Assembly (NCBI GenBank): GCA_015663215.1
Contig: DQSP01000163.1
Coordinates: forward strand, 1-15,987
Reading direction: 5' to 3'
DNA: 15,987 nt
Source of the DNA: Sulfurimonas sp.
Lineage (GTDB): Bacteria > Campylobacterota > Campylobacteria > Campylobacterales > Sulfurimonadaceae
The translations under genes and the position numbers were made by a program. The notes beneath the pieces are model-generated. The model worked only from the letters and a program-made list of their open reading frames with translations, was not told where the DNA came from and did not search any database. Each line of letters opens with the position of its first letter. The stretch's first letter is position 1. This document shows, piece after piece, positions 7,692 to 15,959 of this stretch.

Positions 7692-9815
7692 ATGATGAGA
7701 TTATTACTATTATTACTTTTATCAATGAGTTTTGCTTACTCATTGATGCCACACCCCAATTTTCCTAAATCTGTTTCACTTGATGGTGCATGGCAATATC
7801 ATCTCAATCATGAACCTCAATCTAAAGAATATCAATATGAGTTTGATGGGTCAGAAAAAAGTATGAATTTACCTAAGAACTGGTACAAAGAGGGAATCAA
7901 TCATGCTGGAATTATTTGGTTTCAAAAAGAATTTGATGCAGATATTTTAGTAGAAGGGAAGCAACAGATTTTACACTTTGAAAGTGTTGACTATCTTTGT
8001 GACGTATGGCTTAATGGCATTTACATAGGTGCACATAAAGGTTATTTTCAAAATTTTGAATTTGATATTACTCATGCTCTAAAAGAAGGTAGAAATATTT
8101 TAAAAGTAAAAGTAAACTCTCCTTTAGAAAATTATCCTGATCATGGAAGTTTACATAAAACTTTACTACGTGGTGTTTACGCACATCATGATACACGTCC
8201 TGGTGGAGCATGGGAGTCAGAAGGTCAAGACAAAAACTCAGGTGGTATTTTAGGTTCAGTTTCTATTAAAGCTCATCATGACTATAAACTTGAAAAAATA
8301 AGACTAACACCAACGCTTAGAGAAAATAGTGTTAGCTTGGAGATGGAAGTAGTGCTTAAACTTCTTGAAGACAAGCTTTTCTCTTTTTCTAAAAATGTAG
8401 ATGTATTTGTTACTCCCTATAATTTTAAGGGTAAAAGTTTTAAACAAACCTTTTCACTTAATAGCAATGAGAAAACAACATTTTCTATGGATTTAGAAGG
8501 GGCTAGGCGTTGGCAAACACATGACAGAGGTTTTCCTAGTCTTTATGTGGTCACTTTTAAAGTTGCAGGGTTTGAACATAGCATTGTAACAGGGTTTAAG
8601 TCTTTAACTCAAAATGCAGATAAAGTACGATTTTTAAATAATAAACCTTTCTTTATTAAAGGTACTAACTATATCTCAAGTCAATATGTAACAGAAATGA
8701 CAAAAGAGAAGTTTCGCAAAGATTTAGAGCTTATGAAGAAAGCACATATAAATGCCATTCGTGTTCATGCACATATTGAACCTGAGATTTTTTATGAGCT
8801 TTGTGATGAAATGGGTTTTTTAGTATGGCAAGACTATAACCTACAATGGGGCTACATAGAAACTCCTTCTTTTCAAGATGAAGCAGAAAAGCAGCTTTTA
8901 GAGATGATTGATAAGCTCTATAATCATCCTAGTATTTACATTTGGTCTATGCATAATGAGCCACCATGGAATGCTCCTTGGATGAAATACAAAGACTATA
9001 ACCCTGAACAAAACAAAGCTTTTGATGAACGTTTGTATCAAAGTGCCTTAAAACATGACCCTTATCATTTAGTACAAAAGCTTTCCTCGGCTGATGAACA
9101 CCCTTGGTTTGGTTGGTATTCCAATAAATATCAAAAATTTGCAGAAAATTCAAAAAGTATGCTCATTACAGAGTATGGAGCACAAGCAATTCCACATATA
9201 CAAAGTGTTAAAAAATTTATTCCTGATAAATATTTACACCCTAAGTATCCAGCTGCTAAAAAACATTGGGAGTATCATAATTTTCAATTTAATTGGTCTA
9301 AAAAGCAAGGTGTAGAGTTTAAGACTACGCTTAAAACTTTCATTAAAGATTCACAAACTTATCAAGCTGATCTACTGAAGTTTGCTACAGAAATGTTACG
9401 TATACAAAAGTATGAACATACAGCCTCTATTTTTCAGTTTATGTTTAATGAGGGTTGGGAGTCAATGAATTGGGGAATTGTAGACTATTGGCGTGTTCCA
9501 AAAGCAGGTTATTATGCTTTACAAAAAGCTTATGCACCCATTATTATTGTAGCCAAACAGTTGCCTAATAATTTTTTAGAATTTTATGTAGTAAACGACA
9601 CAGTTGCTGAATTTCATGACTTAACTGCTGTGATTGAAATCAATGGAAAAAGTTTTAATTTTCCTTTAAATCTTGAAAAAGATTCTGTAAGAAAATTTGC
9701 AAACTTTTCGTTAACAAGTGAGTCAAAAGTAGTGTTAAAATTAAAAAATGGAGAAAAGTTAATAGCTTCTAATAGCTATGACTTTTCTCTTTTAGAAGAG
9801 AAGGAGAAAAAATAA
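7692..9815 (+). CDS. Exported glycoside hydrolase family 2 protein
   Basis: This 707-residue beta-glycosidase of the GH2 family (beta-galactosidase, beta-mannosidase and beta-glucuronidase type) begins with a signal peptide rich in leucine (about 1-17), so it acts in the periplasm or outside. The jelly-roll sugar-binding domain (about 25-195) has the DVWLNG motif, followed by an immunoglobulin-like domain (about 200-310) and a TIM barrel. The barrel's catalytic residues are visible: acid/base Glu423 in MHNEP and nucleophile Glu494 in ITEYGAQA. Two adjacent ATGs (7692 and 7695) could both start it. Its stop overlaps the start of the GT2 gene by 1 bp, implying tight coupling. It may trim, release or edit the polymer, as hydrolases in other synthase operons do (inference). 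Substrate is unknown. Confidence 0.87.
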   Translation: MMRLLLLLLLSMSFAYSLMPHPNFPKSVSLDGAWQYHLNHEPQSKEYQYEFDGSEKSMNLPKNWYKEGINHAGIIWFQKEFDADILVEGKQQILHFESVDYLCDVWLNGIYIGAHKGYFQNFEFDITHALKEGRNILKVKVNSPLENYPDHGSLHKTLLRGVYAHHDTRPGGAWESEGQDKNSGGILGSVSIKAHHDYKLEKIRLTPTLRENSVSLEMEVVLKLLEDKLFSFSKNVDVFVTPYNFKGKSFKQTFSLNSNEKTTFSMDLEGARRWQTHDRGFPSLYVVTFKVAGFEHSIVTGFKSLTQNADKVRFLNNKPFFIKGTNYISSQYVTEMTKEKFRKDLELMKKAHINAIRVHAHIEPEIFYELCDEMGFLVWQDYNLQWGYIETPSFQDEAEKQLLEMIDKLYNHPSIYIWSMHNEPPWNAPWMKYKDYNPEQNKAFDERLYQSALKHDPYHLVQKLSSADEHPWFGWYSNKYQKFAENSKSMLITEYGAQAIPHIQSVKKFIPDKYLHPKYPAAKKHWEYHNFQFNWSKKQGVEFKTTLKTFIKDSQTYQADLLKFATEMLRIQKYEHTASIFQFMFNEGWESMNWGIVDYWRVPKAGYYALQKAYAPIIIVAKQLPNNFLEFYVVNDTVAEFHDLTAVIEINGKSFNFPLNLEKDSVRKFANFSLTSESKVVLKLKNGEKLIASNSYDFSLLEEKEKK

Positions 9816-11569
9816 TGAATGAACTCTATTTTTTAGAAGATAAATATGAATCAAGGAAGCCTGAAGCTCCACAAGTCCAGTCTGAAAATATGCAACTCTT
9901 ATTTCAGTTCTTTGGTGTTTTGACTTTAATGCTTGGTATTTGGTATCTGCATTATCGTTGGACAAATTCATTAAACTATGATGCTCTCTGGTTTGCTATT
10001 CCTCTAGCTTTTGCAGAGACGATGATGTTTATAGGAACTATTTTAGTGGTTATTGGTTTTTGGAAAATTAACGATACCCAAAAACAGTCAGCACCTAAAA
10101 CCATGGATGAAGTTGTTGAAGAGGGGCAAATAGCTTCCTACCAAGACAAAAAGATAAAAATTGATGTTTACATTCCTGTGTTCAATGAAGACCCCTCTTT
10201 GGTGCGTGAAACCATTTGGGCTGCAAAAAAAGTTAAGAAATTAGATACTTGGGATGTTTGTTATTATTTACTAGATGACAGTGATAATGACGAGATGAGC
10301 AAAATGGCAAAAGAAGAGGGTGTCCCTCAGGTTTTACGAACAAGTTCAAAAGGGCGTAAAGCAGGTGCTATTACCAATGCTATGGATGAGTCTCTGGGTA
10401 ACTTTATTGTTATTATTGATTCTGATACGCGTCTTTTCCCCAACATACTACTCAATACCATGGGCTACTTCAAAGATGATGCCGTAGCATGGGTACAAAC
10501 CCCTCAATGGTTCTGTGACCTAACAGAGGGTGAAGAGCTAGAGAAGAGTTGGAAGCGTAAATATGGAGCTTTTGGAGAAAAATTTGCCTTAGGTGTTCAA
10601 AAAGTCATGGGAAAAATGAAAACAGGCGAAGATGTTTTTGCCAATGACCCTGCTATGTTTTTTGATGTCATTCAAAGACGAAGAAACAACTACAATGCTT
10701 CTTTTTGTTGTGGTGCTACTTCTATTCATAGAACATCAGCTCTTAGACGTGTTGCTATTTCACGCTGGGTAGACAGAATACTAGCAGCTAAAGATAAGAA
10801 GAAAGCCATAGAAGAAATTGATGTTGAGTATATTTCATTTCATACCTCTGAAGATATTTATACTTCACTTTTAGTTCATGCTCATAAACAAAAAGAGTAC
10901 AAGTCTGTCTTACACCCAGATGTGGAGTCTAAAATGCTCTCTCCAATGGATTTAATGACATGGGCAGCACAGCGTTTTAGATATGCAGGAGGAACAATTG
11001 ACCTTGTAACTCAAGAGTTTGGACGCTTCTTTAAAAAGGGTCTTTCTTTAGGACAAAAGCTTATGTACTTCTCTACTTTTTGGTCATATACAGGAGCTAT
11101 TTGGTTGGTCATTTTATTAAGCTCACCAATTATTTTCATGTTTACAAATGTGGCACCTGTACAGAGTTACTCTATGGATTTCTTTATACACCTCATTCCG
11201 TTTTTGTTTGTAAATCAAGTAGCCCTTATGATTGCTACTTGGGGCATAAACTCCAACCGTGGTGGGCAATTTTTTATCTCTATATCACCTATAGTTTTAA
11301 AAGCCTTTTGGGATGTGATAAGAAGAAGACCCATTAAGTTTGTGGTTACCTCCAAGACAGCAAAGGCAGGTAATTTTTTAGGTTTGGTCAAGATACAAAT
11401 TGGACTTATAGCCCTTTATGCAGTGGGGATTATTTATTCTACTACTTTGCATATTATGGGAGATAGAATCTTTTTAACAGGTTACTCAGTAAACCTAATG
11501 TGGTCGCTCTTTAACATGTTGTCACTGTGGACAATTGTTCAAGCTGCGATGTTTAAGTATAAGGAATAA
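9815..11569 (+). CDS. Membrane GT2 glycosyltransferase, cellulose-synthase-like polymerase
   Basis: This 584-residue processive family-2 glycosyltransferase should polymerise a glycan and move it across the inner membrane. Two N-terminal membrane helices (about 27-49 and 58-82) precede the cytoplasmic GT-A domain, with Asp154-Asp155 in LLDDSD, the DxD motif Asp202-Ser-Asp204 and the catalytic-base motif SED (Asp347). The acceptor-site motif reads QRFRY (386-390), where cellulose synthases have QxxRW. Roughly four further helices follow from about 412. The protein ends just after the last helix, so the c-di-GMP-binding PilZ domain of BcsA is absent. Ribosome binding site AAGGAGA precedes the ATG, which overlaps the GH2 stop. 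The polymer product is unknown. Confidence 0.9.
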   Translation: MNELYFLEDKYESRKPEAPQVQSENMQLLFQFFGVLTLMLGIWYLHYRWTNSLNYDALWFAIPLAFAETMMFIGTILVVIGFWKINDTQKQSAPKTMDEVVEEGQIASYQDKKIKIDVYIPVFNEDPSLVRETIWAAKKVKKLDTWDVCYYLLDDSDNDEMSKMAKEEGVPQVLRTSSKGRKAGAITNAMDESLGNFIVIIDSDTRLFPNILLNTMGYFKDDAVAWVQTPQWFCDLTEGEELEKSWKRKYGAFGEKFALGVQKVMGKMKTGEDVFANDPAMFFDVIQRRRNNYNASFCCGATSIHRTSALRRVAISRWVDRILAAKDKKKAIEEIDVEYISFHTSEDIYTSLLVHAHKQKEYKSVLHPDVESKMLSPMDLMTWAAQRFRYAGGTIDLVTQEFGRFFKKGLSLGQKLMYFSTFWSYTGAIWLVILLSSPIIFMFTNVAPVQSYSMDFFIHLIPFLFVNQVALMIATWGINSNRGGQFFISISPIVLKAFWDVIRRRPIKFVVTSKTAKAGNFLGLVKIQIGLIALYAVGIIYSTTLHIMGDRIFLTGYSVNLMWSLFNMLSLWTIVQAAMFKYKE

Positions 11570-11572
11570 GCG

Positions 11573-13060
11573 ATGTTACGTACTATACTGGCTTTATTTT
11601 TCTTGATGGCTTCAACTCCTTTAGTGGCAGAAGAAAAAAAAGTTCAAAACCCAAAACAGCAAAAAGTAGTAGAGAAGAAAAAAGTAACAGAGAAGAAAAA
11701 AGTTTTACCTAAAAAGAAAGTTTATTATTATTATCCTAAAGCTAAAAATAAAGTAGCGTTAACAAAAGAAAATTATCAAAAAGTAAATACTTCGCTTAAA
11801 GGATTAAAAGCAGTTTATATTAATTTAGATTCATATATTTTAGGCTCTAAAAAGAGAAATATGAAGATTGGTTTTGATATGAAAAAAAAAGTAAGGGAGA
11901 TTTTAAAAAAGCATAATATAAAGCTTTTAGATAAGAACTCTGTAAAGTGGAAATTTGGGCAACCCACTATTCGTATCTCTGCATCTTTTCCTGCTTTTTT
12001 AGGACCATATAAAAAAGGAGAAAAAAAGAAAAAGTATAAGGCTGACTGTTGTACTGCTTCTGTTTCAGCATCGTTAACAGAAGGTGCTTCTGTTTTACGT
12101 GACCCTAATGTTAATATGCTTTTAACCACATGGAAAAGTGCTGAACGTACTACTGATTGTTCTAAATTAGAAAATTGGTTTCCCAAAGCTGTCATAAAAG
12201 TTGTAGAAAAATTTGTTAATGACAAAGCAGGAAAGAAAACAATAGTCAAAAAAATTGTAAAAAAAGTCATAAAGAAGCCTGTTGTTAAAAAAGAGAAAGT
12301 TGTTAAAAAAACTGTTGTGAAGAAAGAAAAGGTTGTTAAGTATGCAGGACACAATAGAGTACAACAAAAACGTGTGGTCAAAACAGTAGTAAAGAAAAAA
12401 CCTGTTGTTCGGAAAGTAAAGCAGGTAGAGAAGCTGTTTCACCCAGCCAGAACTTATTATGCTCCTACTGTTACCGTACCAGTGGTAAAGGAAGTGACAG
12501 AAAGAGTAATAGTTCAATCAGCTCCTAAAGAAGTAGTTTGTTCAAATAATGAGTTTATAGCAACATCTCAAGTACTTGGAGAAGAACTTTACCGAAAAGT
12601 CATTCGTTATGAACGAGTACAAGCGAGAGAAGAAGTTGTTAAATATGAAGTGTTAGCACCTGTACAGACGGTTGTCGTTCAAAAAACAATAGAGCGTAAA
12701 GGATGTAATAAGGTTATGAATATGGAGATGGAATTATTTCAGACCAATAGTAGTCATATTTTGTCGTCAAAACAATTTATTTTAGATAGTTTGGCTCATA
12801 AGATAAATGATTGTCCTAATTATATTTATACCATTGAAACACATGCTGACCAACGTGGAAGTCATGAAGCCAATGATAGATTGACAGAACAAAGAGCCAA
12901 TGCACTGGCAAAGTACTTAAGAGGTATTGGTATAGGTACAAATAGATTTCATGTGAAATCTTTTGGAGAACGTAGACCTCTTAAGTTTGGAACTACAGAA
13001 CAAGATCATAGTAAGAACAGAAGGGTCGTTGTGATTCCTAATAAAATACAAATAAGGTAA
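11573..13060 (+). CDS. Secreted Lys/Val-rich protein with C-terminal OmpA-like peptidoglycan-binding domain
   Basis: This 495-residue protein has a signal peptide (cleavage probably after Ala19, VA-EE), then a Lys-rich stretch (20-65) built partly from an 18-bp tandem repeat (about 11669-11704). A compact unrecognised domain follows (about 70-225) with cysteines including a CC pair. A very basic low-complexity linker (about 225-290) is rich in VVKK and KEKVVK units. The C-terminal OmpA-like domain (about 385-495) has the peptidoglycan-binding Asp426 (HADQRGS) and Arg441 (EQRAN), then NRRVVV. It should sit in the periplasm or outer membrane bound to the wall. Encoded 3 bp after the polymerase, it may anchor an acidic polymer through its basic linker (inference). 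Confidence 0.83.
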   Translation: MLRTILALFFLMASTPLVAEEKKVQNPKQQKVVEKKKVTEKKKVLPKKKVYYYYPKAKNKVALTKENYQKVNTSLKGLKAVYINLDSYILGSKKRNMKIGFDMKKKVREILKKHNIKLLDKNSVKWKFGQPTIRISASFPAFLGPYKKGEKKKKYKADCCTASVSASLTEGASVLRDPNVNMLLTTWKSAERTTDCSKLENWFPKAVIKVVEKFVNDKAGKKTIVKKIVKKVIKKPVVKKEKVVKKTVVKKEKVVKYAGHNRVQQKRVVKTVVKKKPVVRKVKQVEKLFHPARTYYAPTVTVPVVKEVTERVIVQSAPKEVVCSNNEFIATSQVLGEELYRKVIRYERVQAREEVVKYEVLAPVQTVVVQKTIERKGCNKVMNMEMELFQTNSSHILSSKQFILDSLAHKINDCPNYIYTIETHADQRGSHEANDRLTEQRANALAKYLRGIGIGTNRFHVKSFGERRPLKFGTTEQDHSKNRRVVVIPNKIQIR

Positions 13061-13065
13061 TAGAT

Positions 13066-14382
13066 ATGCAAAAGTATGAAAATTTAAAACGAGCAAGACA
13101 CCACATAGTGTTTCTATCGGCATTGGTATTTGGAAGTATTTTTATTTACTTTTTGAACGGATTAGATATGAGAAAACAAGGACTAGGTGTGATACAGTTA
13201 AAAAACTCAATTGCCCCTGATTTAAACATTACAAAAGATAGGTTTACACAACAAGATAAGGAGGTAGCAAAAGTTGCATGGAGTTATTTTGAAAGTAACT
13301 ATCAAGAGACTACTGGTTTAGTGAACTCGGTTGACAAGTATCCGTCTACCACACTTTGGGATACAGGTAATTACATGATGGCACTTATATCAGCAAAGCA
13401 TTTAGGCGTGATTACAGATACGGTATATGATGAAAAGCTACGTAAGATACTTAAAACTTTAGCCTCTTTGGAATTGTATAATGGTTTATTACCCAATAAG
13501 GTTTATAATGCTATAAGTCTTAAAATGACTAACTATGAAAATAAAGTAACTAAAAAAGGTATTGGATGGTCTGCGATTGATATTGGTCGTTTGCTGATTC
13601 CTTTGGCATACTTAAACTTTAATGAACCAAAATATACTAAAGAGGTTAGGGCTATTATTGATAGATGGAGCATTGATAAAATGACCAAAGAAGGTGCTTT
13701 ATATGGAGCTGTAGTAGAAAAGGGCAAAGAGCAGTTTTTGCAAGAGGGTCGTTTGGGTTATGAACAATATACTTCTAAGATGTTTGCTACTTTTGGAGTA
13801 GACATTACCAATGCCATTCGTTATGACAAGTATTTAGAGTTTAGAGAGATTTATGATGTAGAAATTCCTTATGACAAACGAGACAAAGAACACTCAGATG
13901 CGAACAATTATGTGGTTATGGAACCTTATATGTTAGATGGTTTAGAATTTGGTTGGGATTATTTCTCTAAAGAGTTTTCGTACAGACTTTACAAGGCACA
14001 AGAGGAGCGTTATAAAGATACAAATATTTTAACAGCTGTTACAGAAGATCACTTAGATCAGGAACCATACTTTATTTATAATTCAGTATTTGTTAACAAA
14101 AAAGAGTGGGTGGCCATTACAGAAGATGGAAAGGTGCATAATGACATGAAGCAGTTAAGTACGAAAGCAGCTTTTTCTATGGATGCTCTTTACGATACGG
14201 ATTATACAAAAAAACTTCTAAAAGCGTTAGAACCTTTAAAGAGTGACAGAGGTTGGTACACAGGTATTTATGAGAAAGATGGAAAAATCAATAAATCATT
14301 AACTTGTAATACCAATGCGATTATTTTGGAGTCTCTTCTGTATAAGAAAGAAGGACCAATTTTAAACATGATTAAGAACTAG
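13066..14382 (+). CDS. Membrane-anchored DUF3131-domain protein
   Basis: This 438-residue protein has one N-terminal membrane anchor (about 13-31) and a large domain I recognise as DUF3131 (about 60-430), likely an alpha/alpha-barrel fold facing the periplasm. Visible family features are AWSYFESNY with TGLVNS, then TTLWDTGNY with Asp99, GWSAIDIGR, the GYEQY segment and a C-terminal CNTNAIILE. DUF3131 proteins occur beside polysaccharide synthases; the fold resembles glycan-active alpha/alpha-toroid enzymes, so a role as glycan hydrolase or modifying enzyme is plausible but not shown. The AAGG ribosome binding site overlaps the stop of the OmpA-like gene, 5 bp upstream, so it is in the same operon. 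Confidence 0.8.
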   Translation: MQKYENLKRARHHIVFLSALVFGSIFIYFLNGLDMRKQGLGVIQLKNSIAPDLNITKDRFTQQDKEVAKVAWSYFESNYQETTGLVNSVDKYPSTTLWDTGNYMMALISAKHLGVITDTVYDEKLRKILKTLASLELYNGLLPNKVYNAISLKMTNYENKVTKKGIGWSAIDIGRLLIPLAYLNFNEPKYTKEVRAIIDRWSIDKMTKEGALYGAVVEKGKEQFLQEGRLGYEQYTSKMFATFGVDITNAIRYDKYLEFREIYDVEIPYDKRDKEHSDANNYVVMEPYMLDGLEFGWDYFSKEFSYRLYKAQEERYKDTNILTAVTEDHLDQEPYFIYNSVFVNKKEWVAITEDGKVHNDMKQLSTKAAFSMDALYDTDYTKKLLKALEPLKSDRGWYTGIYEKDGKINKSLTCNTNAIILESLLYKKEGPILNMIKN

Positions 14383-14391
14383 GACAACTTT

Positions 14392-15603
14392 ATGAACAAT
14401 ATGACAACTCCAAAGCCAATGGCAAAGATATTTTCAGCTCTACAGTATGATAACAGTGGAAAACGAGATTTACGAGTAGATTTTATTCGTGGTTTTGTTA
14501 TGCTGATTTTGATTACGGTACACATTCAAATGACTTCTCTTTATAATTATGTGGCATGGGAGCGTTTTGGTATGGTTACAGGGGCAGAAGGTTTTGTGCT
14601 TTTGTCTGGACTTATATTAGGAATGCTTTCACGTTTACGAATGGAACATGATGGTTTTGGAATTACAGCTAACAAACAATTTAATAGGGCTTTTTTACTT
14701 TACAGAACTTCTTTATTTGTTATTATTTCTGTACTGTTAATTAATTTTATACCGTTTATTGATGCAAAAGAGGTAATGACTTTTACTACTTATGGAGGTA
14801 AAGTTTATGAGCTTTATCCCGTTTTGTCTAAGTTCGCAGAATATCATGACATTATTATTGCTAAGTTCTTTCTTTTACGTTATGGACCACATCAATTTCA
14901 AATTTTAGGACTTTATGTTGTACTCTTAATGATTTCTCCATTTGTTTTATGGTTACTCTCTAAGAAAAGATATGGTGTTGTATTGTCTTTGTCTTGGATT
15001 ATATATTTTGGAAACAATGGTTTTCACGTACGTCCTATCGGTGCTCAGTTTGAGTATGCCTTTCCTTTGTTAACATGGCAAATTCTTTTTGTACATGGTT
15101 TGGTTATTGGTTATTATCGTCATGAAATATGGAACTTTTTTCATTCTAAAAAAGGTGCTGTTGCTTTTTGGACTATTTTTATGTTCTTTTTAGGGTTTTT
15201 ATTTTTTACTTATAATAACCCAATTCCACAGCTTTCAGATGCGATGAAATTACACTTTATTGAGGCAGATGTATTTAAAAAAATATATAAAATTCTTTTT
15301 GACAAAAACACCTTAGGCTTTGGAAGGCTTATGAATGATTTTGCAGTTTTAGTGGTCTCTTATGGAATGCTTTCTTACTTTTGGAAACCAATAAACAAAT
15401 TGTTTGGCTGGTTTTTTATTCCTCTAGGACAAGCATCATTGTATGTATTTATTTTACATGTGTATGCTTGTATTGTGATAGCTAATATTGTTTGGTTTGG
15501 TGGAGATGATATTTGGGTCAATACTTTAGGACATACTTTGGTATTTGTATGGATGTGGTTGATGGTACGTTATAAAGTTTTGTTTAATATAATTCCAAGA
15601 TAA
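14392..15603 (+). CDS. OpgC-family integral membrane protein (putative acyltransferase)
   Basis: This 403-residue protein with about ten membrane helices is of the OpgC type, the family that adds succinyl groups to osmoregulated periplasmic glucans. The start of the domain is typical: KRDLRVDFIRGF, followed by a HIQM helix and a GAEGFVLLSGLILG helix. The remaining helices run to near the C-terminus. OpgG and OpgH homologues are not in the window, so the acceptor here is more likely the polymer made by the neighbouring GT2 enzyme (inference). Start at 14392 has AGGA (14381-14384) at suitable distance; a second ATG lies three codons in. Gap from the DUF3131 gene is 9 bp. Confidence 0.87.
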   Translation: MNNMTTPKPMAKIFSALQYDNSGKRDLRVDFIRGFVMLILITVHIQMTSLYNYVAWERFGMVTGAEGFVLLSGLILGMLSRLRMEHDGFGITANKQFNRAFLLYRTSLFVIISVLLINFIPFIDAKEVMTFTTYGGKVYELYPVLSKFAEYHDIIIAKFFLLRYGPHQFQILGLYVVLLMISPFVLWLLSKKRYGVVLSLSWIIYFGNNGFHVRPIGAQFEYAFPLLTWQILFVHGLVIGYYRHEIWNFFHSKKGAVAFWTIFMFFLGFLFFTYNNPIPQLSDAMKLHFIEADVFKKIYKILFDKNTLGFGRLMNDFAVLVVSYGMLSYFWKPINKLFGWFFIPLGQASLYVFILHVYACIVIANIVWFGGDDIWVNTLGHTLVFVWMWLMVRYKVLFNIIPR

Positions 15604-15605
15604 AA

Positions 15606-15905
15606 ATGAAGATAAAAAACGAAAATAACATTAATATTATAAGAGCCATTGTTCTCTCGGCACTTGCCATGTTATTGAGCCTTTTTTTCTTTATTCCGTA
15701 TATCACAGAACAGTCAACACTGGATTCAATTGTTAAAAACTCTCAAAACACGGTTAAACAGATTAAGCTTACCCGTGCTTATTATGTTGATGCAGTGGTT
15801 AAAGAGATTAAAGCGAACCCCTCAATTAAACTTGAATTTTCTCATAATCATGAAGGTGTTAACGGTAAGCTTCCTTTACCTACAACTCTTATTCCAACAC
15901 CATAG
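15606..15905 (+). CDS. Short membrane protein, probable truncated N-terminus of a DUF3365-like sensor
   Basis: This 99-residue protein has one membrane helix (about 12-32), then a helical segment (QNTVKQIKLTRAYYVDAVV, about 47-65) and the phrase KLPLPTTLI (88-96). These resemble the start of the periplasmic DUF3365/Tll0287-like sensor domain found in chemoreceptors, kinases and diguanylate cyclases. In that family LPLPATxI is followed by a histidine-containing helix and the rest of the domain. Here the protein stops three residues later and neither other frame restores the family sequence before the window ends. It therefore looks truncated, possibly a pseudogene left by a deletion. It starts 2 bp after the OpgC-like gene, so it is still expressed with the operon if transcribed. 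The family link is by memory of motifs and is moderate. Confidence 0.55.
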   Translation: MKIKNENNINIIRAIVLSALAMLLSLFFFIPYITEQSTLDSIVKNSQNTVKQIKLTRAYYVDAVVKEIKANPSIKLEFSHNHEGVNGKLPLPTTLIPTP

Positions 15906-15959
15906 CCAAAAACCTACCCAGTTTCCCTATGAATCAATGAAAAATTGGCGATTTGGCTA
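15903..15959. repeat. 8-bp inverted repeat at operon end
   Basis: TAGCCAAA (15903-15910) and TTTGGCTA (15952-15959) are perfect reverse complements with a 41-nt spacer. The left arm includes the stop codon of the short membrane ORF. It could be a weak terminator or the scar of a rearrangement; no T tract follows. The rest of the window (15960-15987) shows nothing recognisable. Confidence 0.35.

Noticed and set aside
11080..11337. An 85-codon + frame inside the GT2 membrane region
   Set aside because: It is a shifted reading of membrane-helix codons in a well-supported gene.
9815..11569. Calling the GT2 enzyme cellulose synthase BcsA
   Set aside because: No PilZ domain, altered QxxRW motif, and no BcsB or BcsC gene beside it.
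11669..11704. A possible CRISPR or satellite repeat
   Set aside because: Only two copies of an 18-bp unit, in frame inside a coding region; it encodes repeated EKKKV-type residues.
11815..12381. A 188-codon open frame on the minus strand under the OmpA-like gene
   Set aside because: It is the antisense of Lys-rich codons (AAA/AAG read as Phe/Leu runs), has no plausible domain, and the + frame has a signal peptide and a clear OmpA domain.
12167..12517. A 116-codon minus-strand open frame rich in Phe, Tyr and Asn
   Set aside because: It is also a composition shadow of the Val/Lys-rich linker, with no ribosome binding site or recognisable domain.
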